Shown: piece by piece, positions 6,205 to 12,534 of the stretch
Numbering within the stretch: the first letter of the stretch is position 1
How the letters are laid out: every line of letters starts with the position of its first letter
Source: Synergistaceae bacterium
Lineage (GTDB): Bacteria > Synergistota > Synergistia > Synergistales > Aminobacteriaceae
Direction of reading: 5' to 3'
DNA length: 16,176 nucleotides
NCBI GenBank assembly: GCA_031289165.1
Contig: JAITPZ010000042.1
Location: forward strand, 1-16,176
The notes under the pieces: generated by a model
What the model saw: only the letters and a program-made list of their open reading frames with translations
The model's database searches: none
Told to the model about the DNA's origin: nothing
Position numbers and translations under genes: made by a program

Positions 6205-7410
6205 TCAGTTCATCCTGTCGATCAGGCCGAATTCGGCGGCGAGGCTCATCACGGCCTGGTCGGCCTGATCGGCCCTGAGCAGCGCAGAGATGTTGATTTC
6301 CGAGGTGGAAACGCCCAGCACGTTGATTTTTTCCCGGCGCAGGGCGGAAAAAAAGCGTCCGGCCACGCCCGTCGCGGTGTTCATGCCGACGCCGACGGCG
6401 GATACCTTGGCCACGCCGTCGCCGATGCTCATCTCCCAACCCGCGGAGGCCACGAGATGTTCTCTGACGATGGAGGCCACCTTTTCCCTGTCCGTCTCTC
6501 TGACGGTGAAGGTGATGTCGTCCTCCGTCACGGCGATCATGTCGACGTTGGCCTCTCCGGCCAGGGCCTCGAAAAGAACGCTCAGGATGTCCTCGCTGTG
6601 AGGCAGCTTTTTCAGGGCGAATTTTGTCTGGTTCCTGTCCACGGCAAGCCCTGTAACCGCAGGTTGTTCCACCCATTCGGGAAGCTGTGCCACGACGTAC
6701 GTCCCCCTTTCATCGGAAAAAGTCGAACCGCAGTAGAGTTTGACGCTGTACCTCTTCGCCACCTCGACGGCGCGCGAGTGCAGGACCTTCGCTCCCAGCG
6801 CGGCCAGTTCCAGCATCTCGTCGTACCGGATGTAATCGAGTTTTTTGACGCTGCCGACCCTGTTGGGGTCGAACGCGTAGACGCCGGCCACGTCGGAGTA
6901 TATCTCGCAGTCGACGCCCAGTTTGGCGGCGATCGCCACGGCGAGGGTGTCCGAGCTGCCCCGTCCCAGCGTCGTCATGTCCCCGCCGTTGGCGACGCCC
7001 TGAAAGCCCGTCACGACGACGACGCTGTGATTCTCGAGGTCGGAAAGCAGCCTGACGGCGTTGATGTCCCTGATGCGGGCATCGCCGTGGAAGTCCGTGG
7101 ACATGACCTCGAGCTGGTTCGCATTGCGCGATATGGCCCTCACGCCCGCGCTCTTCAGGGCCATCGCCAGCAGCGCGGCCGAGATCTGTTCTCCGGTGAC
7201 CAGCAGCATGTCGAGCTCGCGCGGGTCCGGCGTTCCTCCGTCCACGACCTCCCCCGCCAGCGCGATCAGGTTATCGGTCGTCTTCCCCATAGCGGAGACG
7301 ATCACGACGATTTTGCTCTCGCCCTGGACCTTTTTTTTCAAAATCTCCGCCAGAGCCCGTATCTTTTCCGGGGTCGCGACGGAGGACCCTCCATATTTAT
7401 GCACGATCAC
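6205..7410 (-). CDS. lysC: Aspartate kinase
   Basis: Phosphorylates L-aspartate, the entry step to lysine, threonine, methionine and diaminopimelate. The 401-residue protein has the amino-acid-kinase domain with KYGGSSV (5-11), VSAMGKTTDNL, LVTGEQISAALLA, the GRGSSDT nucleotide/substrate loop near residue 150, and YSDVAGVYAFDP near residue 170. Two C-terminal ACT domains follow from about residue 245 and carry allosteric control, usually feedback by lysine and/or threonine. GTG at 7410 is used as start because GGAGG is 8 bases upstream. The segment NANQLEVMSTDFHGDARI diverges from the common GWQAGI-x-TD version but keeps the Q, TD and HG-x-AR positions. It sits between dapB (30-base gap) and dapH, so first, reductase and acyltransferase steps of one pathway are co-transcribed. 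No internal start for a separate regulatory subunit was obvious. Confidence 0.96.
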   Translation of the reverse strand: MIVHKYGGSSVATPEKIRALAEILKKKVQGESKIVVIVSAMGKTTDNLIALAGEVVDGGTPDPRELDMLLVTGEQISAALLAMALKSAGVRAISRNANQLEVMSTDFHGDARIRDINAVRLLSDLENHSVVVVTGFQGVANGGDMTTLGRGSSDTLAVAIAAKLGVDCEIYSDVAGVYAFDPNRVGSVKKLDYIRYDEMLELAALGAKVLHSRAVEVAKRYSVKLYCGSTFSDERGTYVVAQLPEWVEQPAVTGLAVDRNQTKFALKKLPHSEDILSVLFEALAGEANVDMIAVTEDDITFTVRETDREKVASIVREHLVASAGWEMSIGDGVAKVSAVGVGMNTATGVAGRFFSALRREKINVLGVSTSEINISALLRADQADQAVMSLAAEFGLIDRMN

Positions 7411-7440
7411 GACCTTCGCCTCCCCGGGACGCTAATAAAT

Positions 7441-8088
7441 TTAACTCTTATTGTTTTTCAGAACGTCTTCGAAGGTGTAGAAACCCGCCTTCGCGGTCAG
7501 GGCAAAGAGCGCCGCGCGCAGTGCGCCTATCGCGAATACGTTGCGGGCGATGGCCCGGTGGGCGAACGTGACGACCTCGCCGTCGTTGCCGAACAGAACG
7601 GCGTGGTCGCCGGGAACGCCCCCGATGCGGAGAGAGTGCGTCGGACAGTCCCGTCCCGTCGCGTCTCTCAGGAGGATCGCCGTCCCTGACGGGGCGTCCT
7701 TCTTTTTGTTGTGGTGCGTTTCCACGATCTCGAGATCCCAGTCTTTGAAAAGAGGCGCGTACTCGCGCAGGATCATTTTCAGCAGGTTGACGCCGGTTGC
7801 GAAGTTGTAGCTCTGAACCACCGGCGCCGTCTCCCCGTATTTGCGGAGCTTCACGAAGTCGTCGTCCTGCAGCGCCGTCGTGCCGACGACCAGAGCGGCC
7901 CCGTGTCGGGCGCAGATGGCGAGCGTCCGGTCCAGCGCGCCGCGGGAGGAAAAATCGACCATGACCCGCGGGGTCCCGTGCAGTTCCTCGCCCTTGCTGT
8001 TGACGGCGAGAACGAGAGAGTGCTCCCTGAACACGTTCACGATCTCCCTGCCCATCTTCCCCGTCGCGCCCGTCAGTCCGTAATCCAT
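7441..8088 (-). CDS. dapB: 4-hydroxy-tetrahydrodipicolinate reductase
   Basis: NAD(P)H-dependent reduction of 4-hydroxy-tetrahydrodipicolinate to tetrahydrodipicolinate, the substrate of DapH. The 215 residues contain the Rossmann motif GATGKMG (7-13), VVGTTAL (68-73), the SYNFATGVNL segment (93-102) and the catalytic/substrate signature ETHHNKKKDAPSGTA (123-137). It is about 55 residues shorter than the E. coli enzyme, because much of the region between the cofactor loop and the central domain is missing. Short forms of about 216 residues are known in Thermotoga, so this is a variant rather than a truncation. The ATG at 8088 has GGGGGAG close upstream and places the Rossmann glycines at the N-terminus; an open frame extending to 8133 has no support. 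First gene of dapB-lysC-dapH. Confidence 0.95.
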   Translation of the reverse strand: MDYGLTGATGKMGREIVNVFREHSLVLAVNSKGEELHGTPRVMVDFSSRGALDRTLAICARHGAALVVGTTALQDDDFVKLRKYGETAPVVQSYNFATGVNLLKMILREYAPLFKDWDLEIVETHHNKKKDAPSGTAILLRDATGRDCPTHSLRIGGVPGDHAVLFGNDGEVVTFAHRAIARNVFAIGALRAALFALTAKAGFYTFEDVLKNNKS

Positions 8089-8121
8089 GCGAAACTCCCC
8101 CCCTGGAATTGACATAAGGGT

Positions 8122-8127
8122 ATTATA
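8122..8127 (-). promoter_or_regulatory. Possible -10 element of the dapB-lysC-dapH promoter
   Basis: A perfect TATAAT on the minus strand lies 34 bases before the dapB start. No good -35 is present at 16-18 bases, because that position is occupied by the palindromic repeat copy 2. The promoter may therefore rely on an activator, or the operon may be read from upstream. Confidence 0.4.
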
Positions 8128-8135
8128 AAGCAATT

Positions 8136-8172
8136 ATTGGGGTCAGGGGGGTCCAAGGGCAAGACCCCTTCT
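8136..8172 (+). repeat. Palindromic GGGGTC repeat, copy 2 (degenerate)
   Basis: Starts ATTGGGGTCA and continues with GGGGGGTCC, a spacer, and GACCCCTTCT, aligning with copy 1 but with a six-base larger loop. The remaining stem is GGGGTC/GACCCC plus an outer CAG/CTG. It stands in inverted orientation to copy 3, 42 bases away, so the two form a pair in the dapB-typA gap. Confidence 0.55.
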
Positions 8173-8203
8173 GGAGCCCTGAGGTCTTTAGATTTTGCGA
8201 CTG

Positions 8204-8236
8204 AAAAAAACAATGCAGGGGTCGTGGACCCCTGCA
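8204..8236 (-). terminator. Intrinsic terminator of typA, built on a palindromic repeat
   Basis: Read on the minus strand, a perfect 10-bp stem TGCAGGGGTC (8236-8227) and GACCCCTGCA (8223-8214) with a CAC loop is followed by TTG and seven T (8210-8204). It begins 34 bases after the typA stop. The stem is also the core of repeat copy 3, so the repeat appears to have been used as a terminator. Confidence 0.88.
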
Positions 8237-8245
8237 CCCCATTAT
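8214..8245 (-). repeat. Palindromic GGGGTC repeat, copy 3
   Basis: On the minus strand it reads ATAATGGGGTGCAGGGGTCC followed by ACGACCCCTGCA. This aligns base for base with copy 1 (AATTGGGGTCAAGGGGTCC then GCGACCCCTTGA), apart from compensating changes in the outer stem pairs. Those compensating changes indicate that the hairpin itself, not just the sequence, is kept. Confidence 0.6.
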
Positions 8246-8269
8246 AAAACGGATTTGTTTTGTGAGAGT

Positions 8270-10135
8270 TTACGCGGCGTTATGCCTGGCCGCCTTACGG
8301 CGTTCCTGTTCGTCCAGGATAGCCTTCCGCAGGCGGACGGACTGGGGCGTGACCTCGACGAGCTCGTCGTTCTCGATCCATTCCATGGCTTTTTCGAGGG
8401 GCATGCGGCGGGGTACGTTGAGCTTTGTCGTCAGCTCCTTCGTGGCCGAACGGTGGTTGGTCTGCTGTTTTCTCTTGGTCGGGTTGCAGGGCATGTCCGA
8501 GGGGCGGCTGTTCTCTCCGACGATCATGCCGTTGTAGACGGGATCGAGGGGCGAGATGAAAAGCGTTCCGCGCTCCTGAAGGTTCTCGAGCTGCCAGGCC
8601 GTGGCCTCGCCCGTGTCGAGGCTGACCAGAGCGCCGCGGCTTCGGCTCGTCAGTTCTCCCGCCCAGGGGCCGTACCCGATGAAGCAGTTGGACATGATGC
8701 CGAGCCCCCGCGTGTCGGTCAGAAATTCTCCGCGGTAGCCGATCAGGCCCCGCGTGGGGATCTCGAACTCGATGCGCAGCAGACCGCGCGCCTGGTTCTC
8801 GATGTTTTTGACCTTGCCCTTCCGTTTCGCCAGCTTTTCGAACACGATTCCCTGATGCTCGTCGGGCACGTCGATGATGAGCTGTTCCCAGGGCTCCATA
8901 AGCTGGTCGTCGCGGGTTTCGGTAATGACCTCGGGCTTCGAGACGCAGAACTCCATTCCCTCGCGCCGCATCTCCTCGATCAGGATGCCGAGCTGCAGCT
9001 CGCCGCGTCCGGATACCTTCACGCCGTCCGGACGCCCCAGGTCCTCCATGCGCAGCGACACGTTGGCGTGCATCTCGCGCTCAAGGCGCGCCTTCAGCTG
9101 GCGCAGGGTGATGGCCTGTCCCTCGCGCCCCGCGAAGGGGCCGGAGTTGACGAGAAAGAACATGGAAACGGTGGGTTCCTCTATGGAAAGGGGAGGGAGG
9201 GGCTTGCCCTCGAGCTCGGGGTTCGAAAAGGTGTCTCCGATGTCGATCTCGTTTGGACCCGTCAGCCAGGCGATGTCGCCGGCCGTGATCTCCTCGACCT
9301 CGACGCGCTCAAGCCCGCGGGTCACCCAGAGCTGTGCGACCCGCGCATTTTCGGTTCCGGTGATCTCCCAGTCGTCGACGCCGTGGTCCGACGACAGCCA
9401 CTTCGTCGAGGTGCGCAGAAACGGCTCGCTCTTTTTGATGCTGCCCTGAAGAATCTTGCCGCAGCCGATGCGCCCCACGTACTCGTTCCAGGCCAGAGTG
9501 CTGACCTGCATCAGGAACGGGGCGTCGGGCTTCACCGCAGGTGCGGGAACATAGTCGACGATGGCCTGGAAAAGATCGTTCATGCTGTTTCGATTGGGGT
9601 CGCTCAGGTCCTTTACAGCCCATCCGGCGAGCCCCGACCCGTAGAGGACGGGAAAGTCCGCCTGCTCGTCCGTGGCCCCTAGCTCGAAGAACAGGTCGAA
9701 GGTGCTGTTGAGGGCTCCCTGCGGGTCCGCGCCGCTCCGGTCCACCTTGTTGATGAAAAGCAGGGGCTTCATGCCGATGGAAAGGGCATGCTTCAGGACG
9801 TAACGCGTCTGGGGCATGGGACCCTCGTTGGCGTCAACGATCAGGATCACCGAGTCGACTGTGGAGAGGATGCGCTCCACCTCCCCCGAAAAATCGGCGT
9901 GTCCCGGCGTGTCGATGATGTTGATGAGGTAGCCCTCCCACTCGACCGTGCAGGGTTTGGAGCGGATGGTGATTCCCCGCTCCCGCTCCAGGGTCCCGGA
10001 GTCCATCACGCGCTCGACGGTTTTGGAGTGGCCGCCGAAGGTCTGCGCCGCCCTGAAAATGGAGTCGATAAGAGTGGTCTTGCCGTGGTCGATGTGCGCC
10101 ACGATTGCCAGATTACGAATTCTGTCTGCCTGCAT
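8270..10135 (-). CDS. typA: Ribosome-associated GTPase TypA/BipA
   Basis: Translational GTPase that binds the 70S ribosome and assists 50S assembly and adaptation to stress or cold. At 621 residues it is a full-length family member. The G domain shows AHIDHGKT (13-20), the switch I RERGITI (51-57), DTPGH (75-79) and NKVD (129-132). Then follow an EF-Tu-like domain II, EF-G-like domains III and V, and the BipA-specific C-terminal domain ending in basic residues. The G-domain N-terminus MQADRIRNLAIVAH agrees with the family, so ATG 10135 is the start, although GGAGG (10153-10149) lies 13 bases upstream, longer than ideal. A possible -10 TACAAT (10202-10197) lacks a good -35. It is preceded on the same strand by the candidate selenoprotein gene, 250 bases away, and followed by a strong terminator, so it is probably monocistronic. 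Confidence 0.97.
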   Translation of the reverse strand: MQADRIRNLAIVAHIDHGKTTLIDSIFRAAQTFGGHSKTVERVMDSGTLERERGITIRSKPCTVEWEGYLINIIDTPGHADFSGEVERILSTVDSVILIVDANEGPMPQTRYVLKHALSIGMKPLLFINKVDRSGADPQGALNSTFDLFFELGATDEQADFPVLYGSGLAGWAVKDLSDPNRNSMNDLFQAIVDYVPAPAVKPDAPFLMQVSTLAWNEYVGRIGCGKILQGSIKKSEPFLRTSTKWLSSDHGVDDWEITGTENARVAQLWVTRGLERVEVEEITAGDIAWLTGPNEIDIGDTFSNPELEGKPLPPLSIEEPTVSMFFLVNSGPFAGREGQAITLRQLKARLEREMHANVSLRMEDLGRPDGVKVSGRGELQLGILIEEMRREGMEFCVSKPEVITETRDDQLMEPWEQLIIDVPDEHQGIVFEKLAKRKGKVKNIENQARGLLRIEFEIPTRGLIGYRGEFLTDTRGLGIMSNCFIGYGPWAGELTSRSRGALVSLDTGEATAWQLENLQERGTLFISPLDPVYNGMIVGENSRPSDMPCNPTKRKQQTNHRSATKELTTKLNVPRRMPLEKAMEWIENDELVEVTPQSVRLRKAILDEQERRKAARHNAA

Positions 10136-10289
10136 TATACGTGTAGTGCCTCCAATACGGTTTCAAGCGTTTCATAAATTTAAAGCGACGGGTTGCATTG
10201 TAACCGAAAGTGACGATGCCCGCCATCCCCGTTTCCATGCTTTCCTTATAAATCACAGATCGGCGGGAAAGGTCGGCGGTTGCGAGTTG

Positions 10290-10298
10290 TGCTACACT
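10290..10298 (+). promoter_or_regulatory. Possible extended -10 promoter facing the large hairpin
   Basis: TGCTACACT is an extended -10 (TG-n-TACACT, 5 of 6 in the hexamer) with no recognisable -35 at 17 bases. A transcript starting near 10305 would begin almost directly at the 25-bp hairpin 10313-10368, which would suit a small structured RNA. Match quality alone is modest. Confidence 0.25.
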
Positions 10299-10312
10299 AT
10301 GACCTTACATTT

Positions 10313-10368
10313 CCCCCGGGCCTTCTCCCGTTCCCCGCGAGACCGGGGAGCGGAAGAGGGCCCGGGGG
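10313..10368. repeat. Large GC-rich inverted repeat (25-bp stem)
   Basis: Left arm 10313-10337 (begins CCCCCGGGCC) pairs with right arm 10344-10368 (ends GGCCCGGGGG) around a six-base loop CGAGAC. In plus-strand RNA 22 pairs are Watson-Crick, two are G-U and one is a C-A mismatch. In minus-strand RNA one G-U and two mismatches result. It begins 18 bases after the candidate selenoprotein stop on the minus strand. No T tract follows on either strand. It may end or protect the selenoprotein mRNA, or be a structured plus-strand RNA. Confidence 0.7.
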
Positions 10369-10385
10369 GGCGGATTTTCGCCGGT

Positions 10386-10742
10386 TCAGTCCTGCAGGTG
10401 CGCGTCGATGGCGTTCTCCAGGTCGGTGAGGCTGGGGATGCCGTCGCAGAATTTTTTGCGGTTCAGCACCCAGGTCGGCCGCGAGGCGCGGACGCGAAAG
10501 CGGATGTTGTCCCAAAGCGAGAACGCGTTACGGGGATCGACGACGTTGATATCCAACCGCTCTCCGTAGCGACTTCTCAAACTGCGAAGAATTTCGGCTA
10601 CGACCTGGATATTTTGCTGCTGCTGAGGAAAAGAATCCTTCTCTTCCGGGCTGTAAAAGCCGCAGCCTCACCCGGACCGAAACGCTCCGCGCTCCATGAT
10701 TATCTTTAAGGCGACGGGCACGGCAACCGATGTAACGGACAT
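10386..10742 (-). CDS. Candidate thioredoxin-like selenoprotein with in-frame TGA (Sec25)
   Basis: A 119-codon frame (118 residues plus stop) on the minus strand, interrupted only by TGA at codon 25 (10670-10668). Start ATG 10742 has an ideal GGAGGT (10754-10749) six bases upstream. With TGA read as selenocysteine (U), residues 19-32 are GAFRSGUGCGFYSP. The order is then thioredoxin-like: strand (ALKIIME), redox loop U25-G26-C27, a charged/Gln-rich helix (EEKDSFPQQQQNIQVVAEIL), strand (LDINVVDPRN), then SRPTWVLNRKKFCDGIP with a probable cis-Pro P-T-W-V-L strand, and a final helix. Cys27 next to U25 gives a U-x-C selenenylsulfide-capable pair; another Cys lies in KKFCDG. A hairpin at the right distance after the TGA supports recoding. 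Family and substrate are not recognised; a cytoplasmic redox role is inferred. Alternatives: the TGA is a true stop (a pseudogene or two short frames) or a sequence error for a Cys TGC/TGT. Confidence 0.75.
10627..10647 (-). promoter_or_regulatory. Putative bacterial SECIS hairpin of the candidate selenoprotein
   Basis: On the minus strand GGAAGAGAA (10647-10639) pairs with TTCTTTTCC (10635-10627) through nine continuous pairs, one of them G-U, around the loop GGA (10638-10636). Counting from the TGA, the stem spans nucleotides 21-41 and the loop starts at nucleotide 30 with a G. Bacterial SECIS elements lie inside the coding region with a small apical loop carrying a G among its first bases, about 16-37 nt after the UGA. 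This fits. A second possible helix, GGCTG/CAGCC, sits between the UGA and the hairpin. Confidence 0.6.
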
Positions 10743-10808
10743 AACGATACCTCCTTTTTTGTTTTGCGGAACGCAGAATGTAAAGCGGAGTTCAGATTTT
10801 CGAAAAAC

Positions 10809-10873
10809 CTTCGTTCATTTGGGATTATAAGTCATGGAAAGCCGTAAGGGAACGGGTAAAAATCCGAACGAAG
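10809..10873 (+). promoter_or_regulatory. dapF upstream region with possible -10 and an interrupted inverted repeat
   Basis: TATAAG (10826-10831, 5 of 6) is the best -10 ahead of dapF, but its -35 position is poor. It is bracketed by CTTCGTTC (10809-10816) and GAACGAAG (10866-10873), a perfect 8-bp inverted repeat. An inner GGATT (10822-10826) can also pair with AATCC (10861-10865). The region separates the divergent candidate selenoprotein gene from dapF and probably holds both promoters. No operator family is recognised. Confidence 0.3.
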
Positions 10874-10911
10874 AGACGGGGCAGACAGAACGGAACAGGA
10901 GTGATCGATCG

Positions 10912-11754
10912 ATGCAGTTTACGAAGGTACACGGCAACGGAAACGACTTCATTGTCATCGACAACAGAAAAACGCGCCACACGACGGAGGAGCTGTCCCG
11001 TTTCGCGCGGCTTCTGTGCCGCAGAAAATTTTCGATCGGCGCAGACGGGGTCCTTGTCGTCGAGGATGCCGAAGGGTTGGACTTCACGATGCGCATCTTC
11101 AACGCCGACGGCAGCGAGGGAGAGATGTGCGGGAACGGCGCGCGCGCCCTTGCCCGTTACGCGTTCGAAAAAAAAATGGGGGGCTCGGACATGTGCTTTA
11201 CGACCCTCGCGGGCCCGATACGGGCCCGGGTCGAGCCGCCCTGCGCCGAGCTGGACATGGGAGAGCTGGACCTCACGAGGGGATCTTTTGGAAAAACTCT
11301 GAGTTTGCACGGCGTGGAATTTTCGTACGACTTTCTGACGGTGGGGGTACCTCACTGCGTGCTTTTCGTCGGAGACTACGACGCTACGGACGCCGACCTG
11401 AAGGTCCGAATCGGGCGCGAGGTGTCGCATGACTTTTCTCTGTTCCCCGAGGGGAGCAACGTCTCCTTCGCGCAGGTGCTTTCGCGGAGTGAAATCCGGG
11501 CGGTGACCTGCGAAAGGGGCGTCGATGACCTGACGGAGTCCTGCGGCACGGGATGCGTCGCGATCGCCGTCGCGTCCGCGCTCCGCGGGGAAGGGGCGAT
11601 TTCCGCCCCCCTGGCCTTTCGTGTGCATAACCCCGGCGGGACCAACGAGGTGCGGCTGAACTTCTCGCCCGATAAGACGTCCTGCCGCGCCTGGCTGAAG
11701 GGCAGGACGGCGATCGTGGCGGAGGGCGAGATTTTTGAGGACGCGTGGCTCTGA
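10912..11754 (+). CDS. dapF: Diaminopimelate epimerase
   Basis: Interconverts LL- and meso-diaminopimelate, giving the cell-wall cross-linking residue and the lysine precursor. It is cofactor-free and uses two active-site cysteines, here Cys73 in MCGNGARA and Cys211 in ESCGTGCVA. Other family marks are the N-terminal KVHGNGNDFIVID (5-17), FNADGSEGEMCGNG and VGVPHCVLFV. The length of 280 residues is normal. The ATG at 10912 is selected because AGGAGT (10897-10902) is 9 bases upstream and the family N-terminus MQFTKVHG starts there; the open frame continues up to 10834 without support. It is on the opposite strand from, and several kilobases away from, the dapB-lysC-dapH operon. Its stop overlaps the ATG of the DedA-family gene (TGATG), so the two are translationally coupled. 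Confidence 0.97.
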   Translation: MQFTKVHGNGNDFIVIDNRKTRHTTEELSRFARLLCRRKFSIGADGVLVVEDAEGLDFTMRIFNADGSEGEMCGNGARALARYAFEKKMGGSDMCFTTLAGPIRARVEPPCAELDMGELDLTRGSFGKTLSLHGVEFSYDFLTVGVPHCVLFVGDYDATDADLKVRIGREVSHDFSLFPEGSNVSFAQVLSRSEIRAVTCERGVDDLTESCGTGCVAIAVASALRGEGAISAPLAFRVHNPGGTNEVRLNFSPDKTSCRAWLKGRTAIVAEGEIFEDAWL

Positions 11755-12476
11755 TGGGGGGAACGGTGACGACGGGAAAGCGAAAGCTCGTTCTGATCCT
11801 CGCGGCCGTAGCGGTTATCGCCGCGGGTGGATTTTTTCTCCGGAACCTCGGGGAGCTGACCGCCCTCATGAAGGGCATCACGGGGTGGCTGGTGGAAACG
11901 ATCGGAAGGTTGGGATACGCGGGCATCGTCGCTCTGATGTTTCTGGAGTCCTCGTTTTTCCCGTTCCCCAGCGAGGTCGTTCTGCCGCCGGCGGGGTATC
12001 TCGCCTGGAGGGGGGACATGTCCTTTCCGGCGGTCGTCGCGTCCGGAATCGGCGGCAGCCTCCTGGGGGCGCTCTTCAACTACTGGTTCGCGGTCCGGTT
12101 CGGCAGACCCTTCCTTTTGAAGTATGGCAAATACTTTTTCGTGTCGCGCGAATCGCTGGAAAAGGCGGACGTCTTTTTCGAGCGCCACGGGCACATCAGC
12201 ACGCTCGTGGGCCGTCTGCTTCCGGTGATTCGGCAGTATATTTCCCTTCCCGCCGGCGTGGCGCGAATGAAGCTCGACAGATTTGTCCTCTGCACGTCTC
12301 TGGGGGCGGGGGTGTGGGCCCTGGTCCTGACGCTCGCCGGCTACCTGCTCGGCGAGCATCAGGAGCTGCTGGAGCGTTATCTTCACGTTCTGACGTTTGC
12401 CTGCGTCACGGGCGCCGTCCTTCTGGCCGGGGGGTACCTGCTCTGGCATCGATACGCGACGGGAAGGCGGAGGTAA
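11754..12476 (+). CDS. DedA-family (VTT domain) inner-membrane protein
   Basis: A 240-residue polytopic membrane protein of the DedA/SNARE-associated family. Bacterial members act in undecaprenyl-phosphate or phospholipid translocation and envelope homeostasis. An N-terminal membrane segment (about residues 12-30) is followed by the family signatures: the acidic re-entrant region FLESSFFPFPSEVVLPPAGYLA (about 64-85), the glycine-rich SGIGGSLLGALFNYWFA, the FFERHG-x-x-STLVGRLLPVIRQYISLPAG stretch with its conserved Arg residues, and two C-terminal membrane helices. The TM-rich C-terminus ends in a basic RYATGRRR, suggesting a cytoplasmic tail. ATG 11754 overlaps the dapF stop; alternative starts are GTG 11745 and GTG 11766. 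Pairing with dapF suggests a link to cell-wall precursor supply, but this rests on neighbourhood only. Which DedA subfamily it is cannot be told. Confidence 0.92.
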   Translation: MGGTVTTGKRKLVLILAAVAVIAAGGFFLRNLGELTALMKGITGWLVETIGRLGYAGIVALMFLESSFFPFPSEVVLPPAGYLAWRGDMSFPAVVASGIGGSLLGALFNYWFAVRFGRPFLLKYGKYFFVSRESLEKADVFFERHGHISTLVGRLLPVIRQYISLPAGVARMKLDRFVLCTSLGAGVWALVLTLAGYLLGEHQELLERYLHVLTFACVTGAVLLAGGYLLWHRYATGRRR

Positions 12477-12534
12477 GCCGAAGTTTATCGAAAGAGGGAA
12501 AAAGGGAACCTTCGTGAGGCAGCCTTTCGAGCGG

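Noticed and set aside
5971..7689. A 572-codon open frame on the plus strand across lysC and dapH
   Set aside because: It is antisense to three well-supported dap genes, has no domain signature and is composed of residues typical of the complementary frame of GC-rich genes.
8238..8250. A second TATAAT on the minus strand just after typA
   Set aside because: It is the AT-rich flank of repeat copy 3 and stands before a strong terminator, so it would not drive any gene.
9948..10709. A 253-codon plus-strand frame covering the candidate selenoprotein region
   Set aside because: Its first part is antisense to typA, it passes straight through the 25-bp palindrome, and its amino-acid sequence has no domain-like pattern. 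The minus-strand frame with a strong ribosome binding site explains the region better.
12477..12534. Bidirectional terminator between dedA and the histidine kinase
   Set aside because: Only TCGAAAG (12488-12494) and CTTTCGA (12524-12530) can pair, with a 29-base loop and no T tract on either strand; too weak to call.
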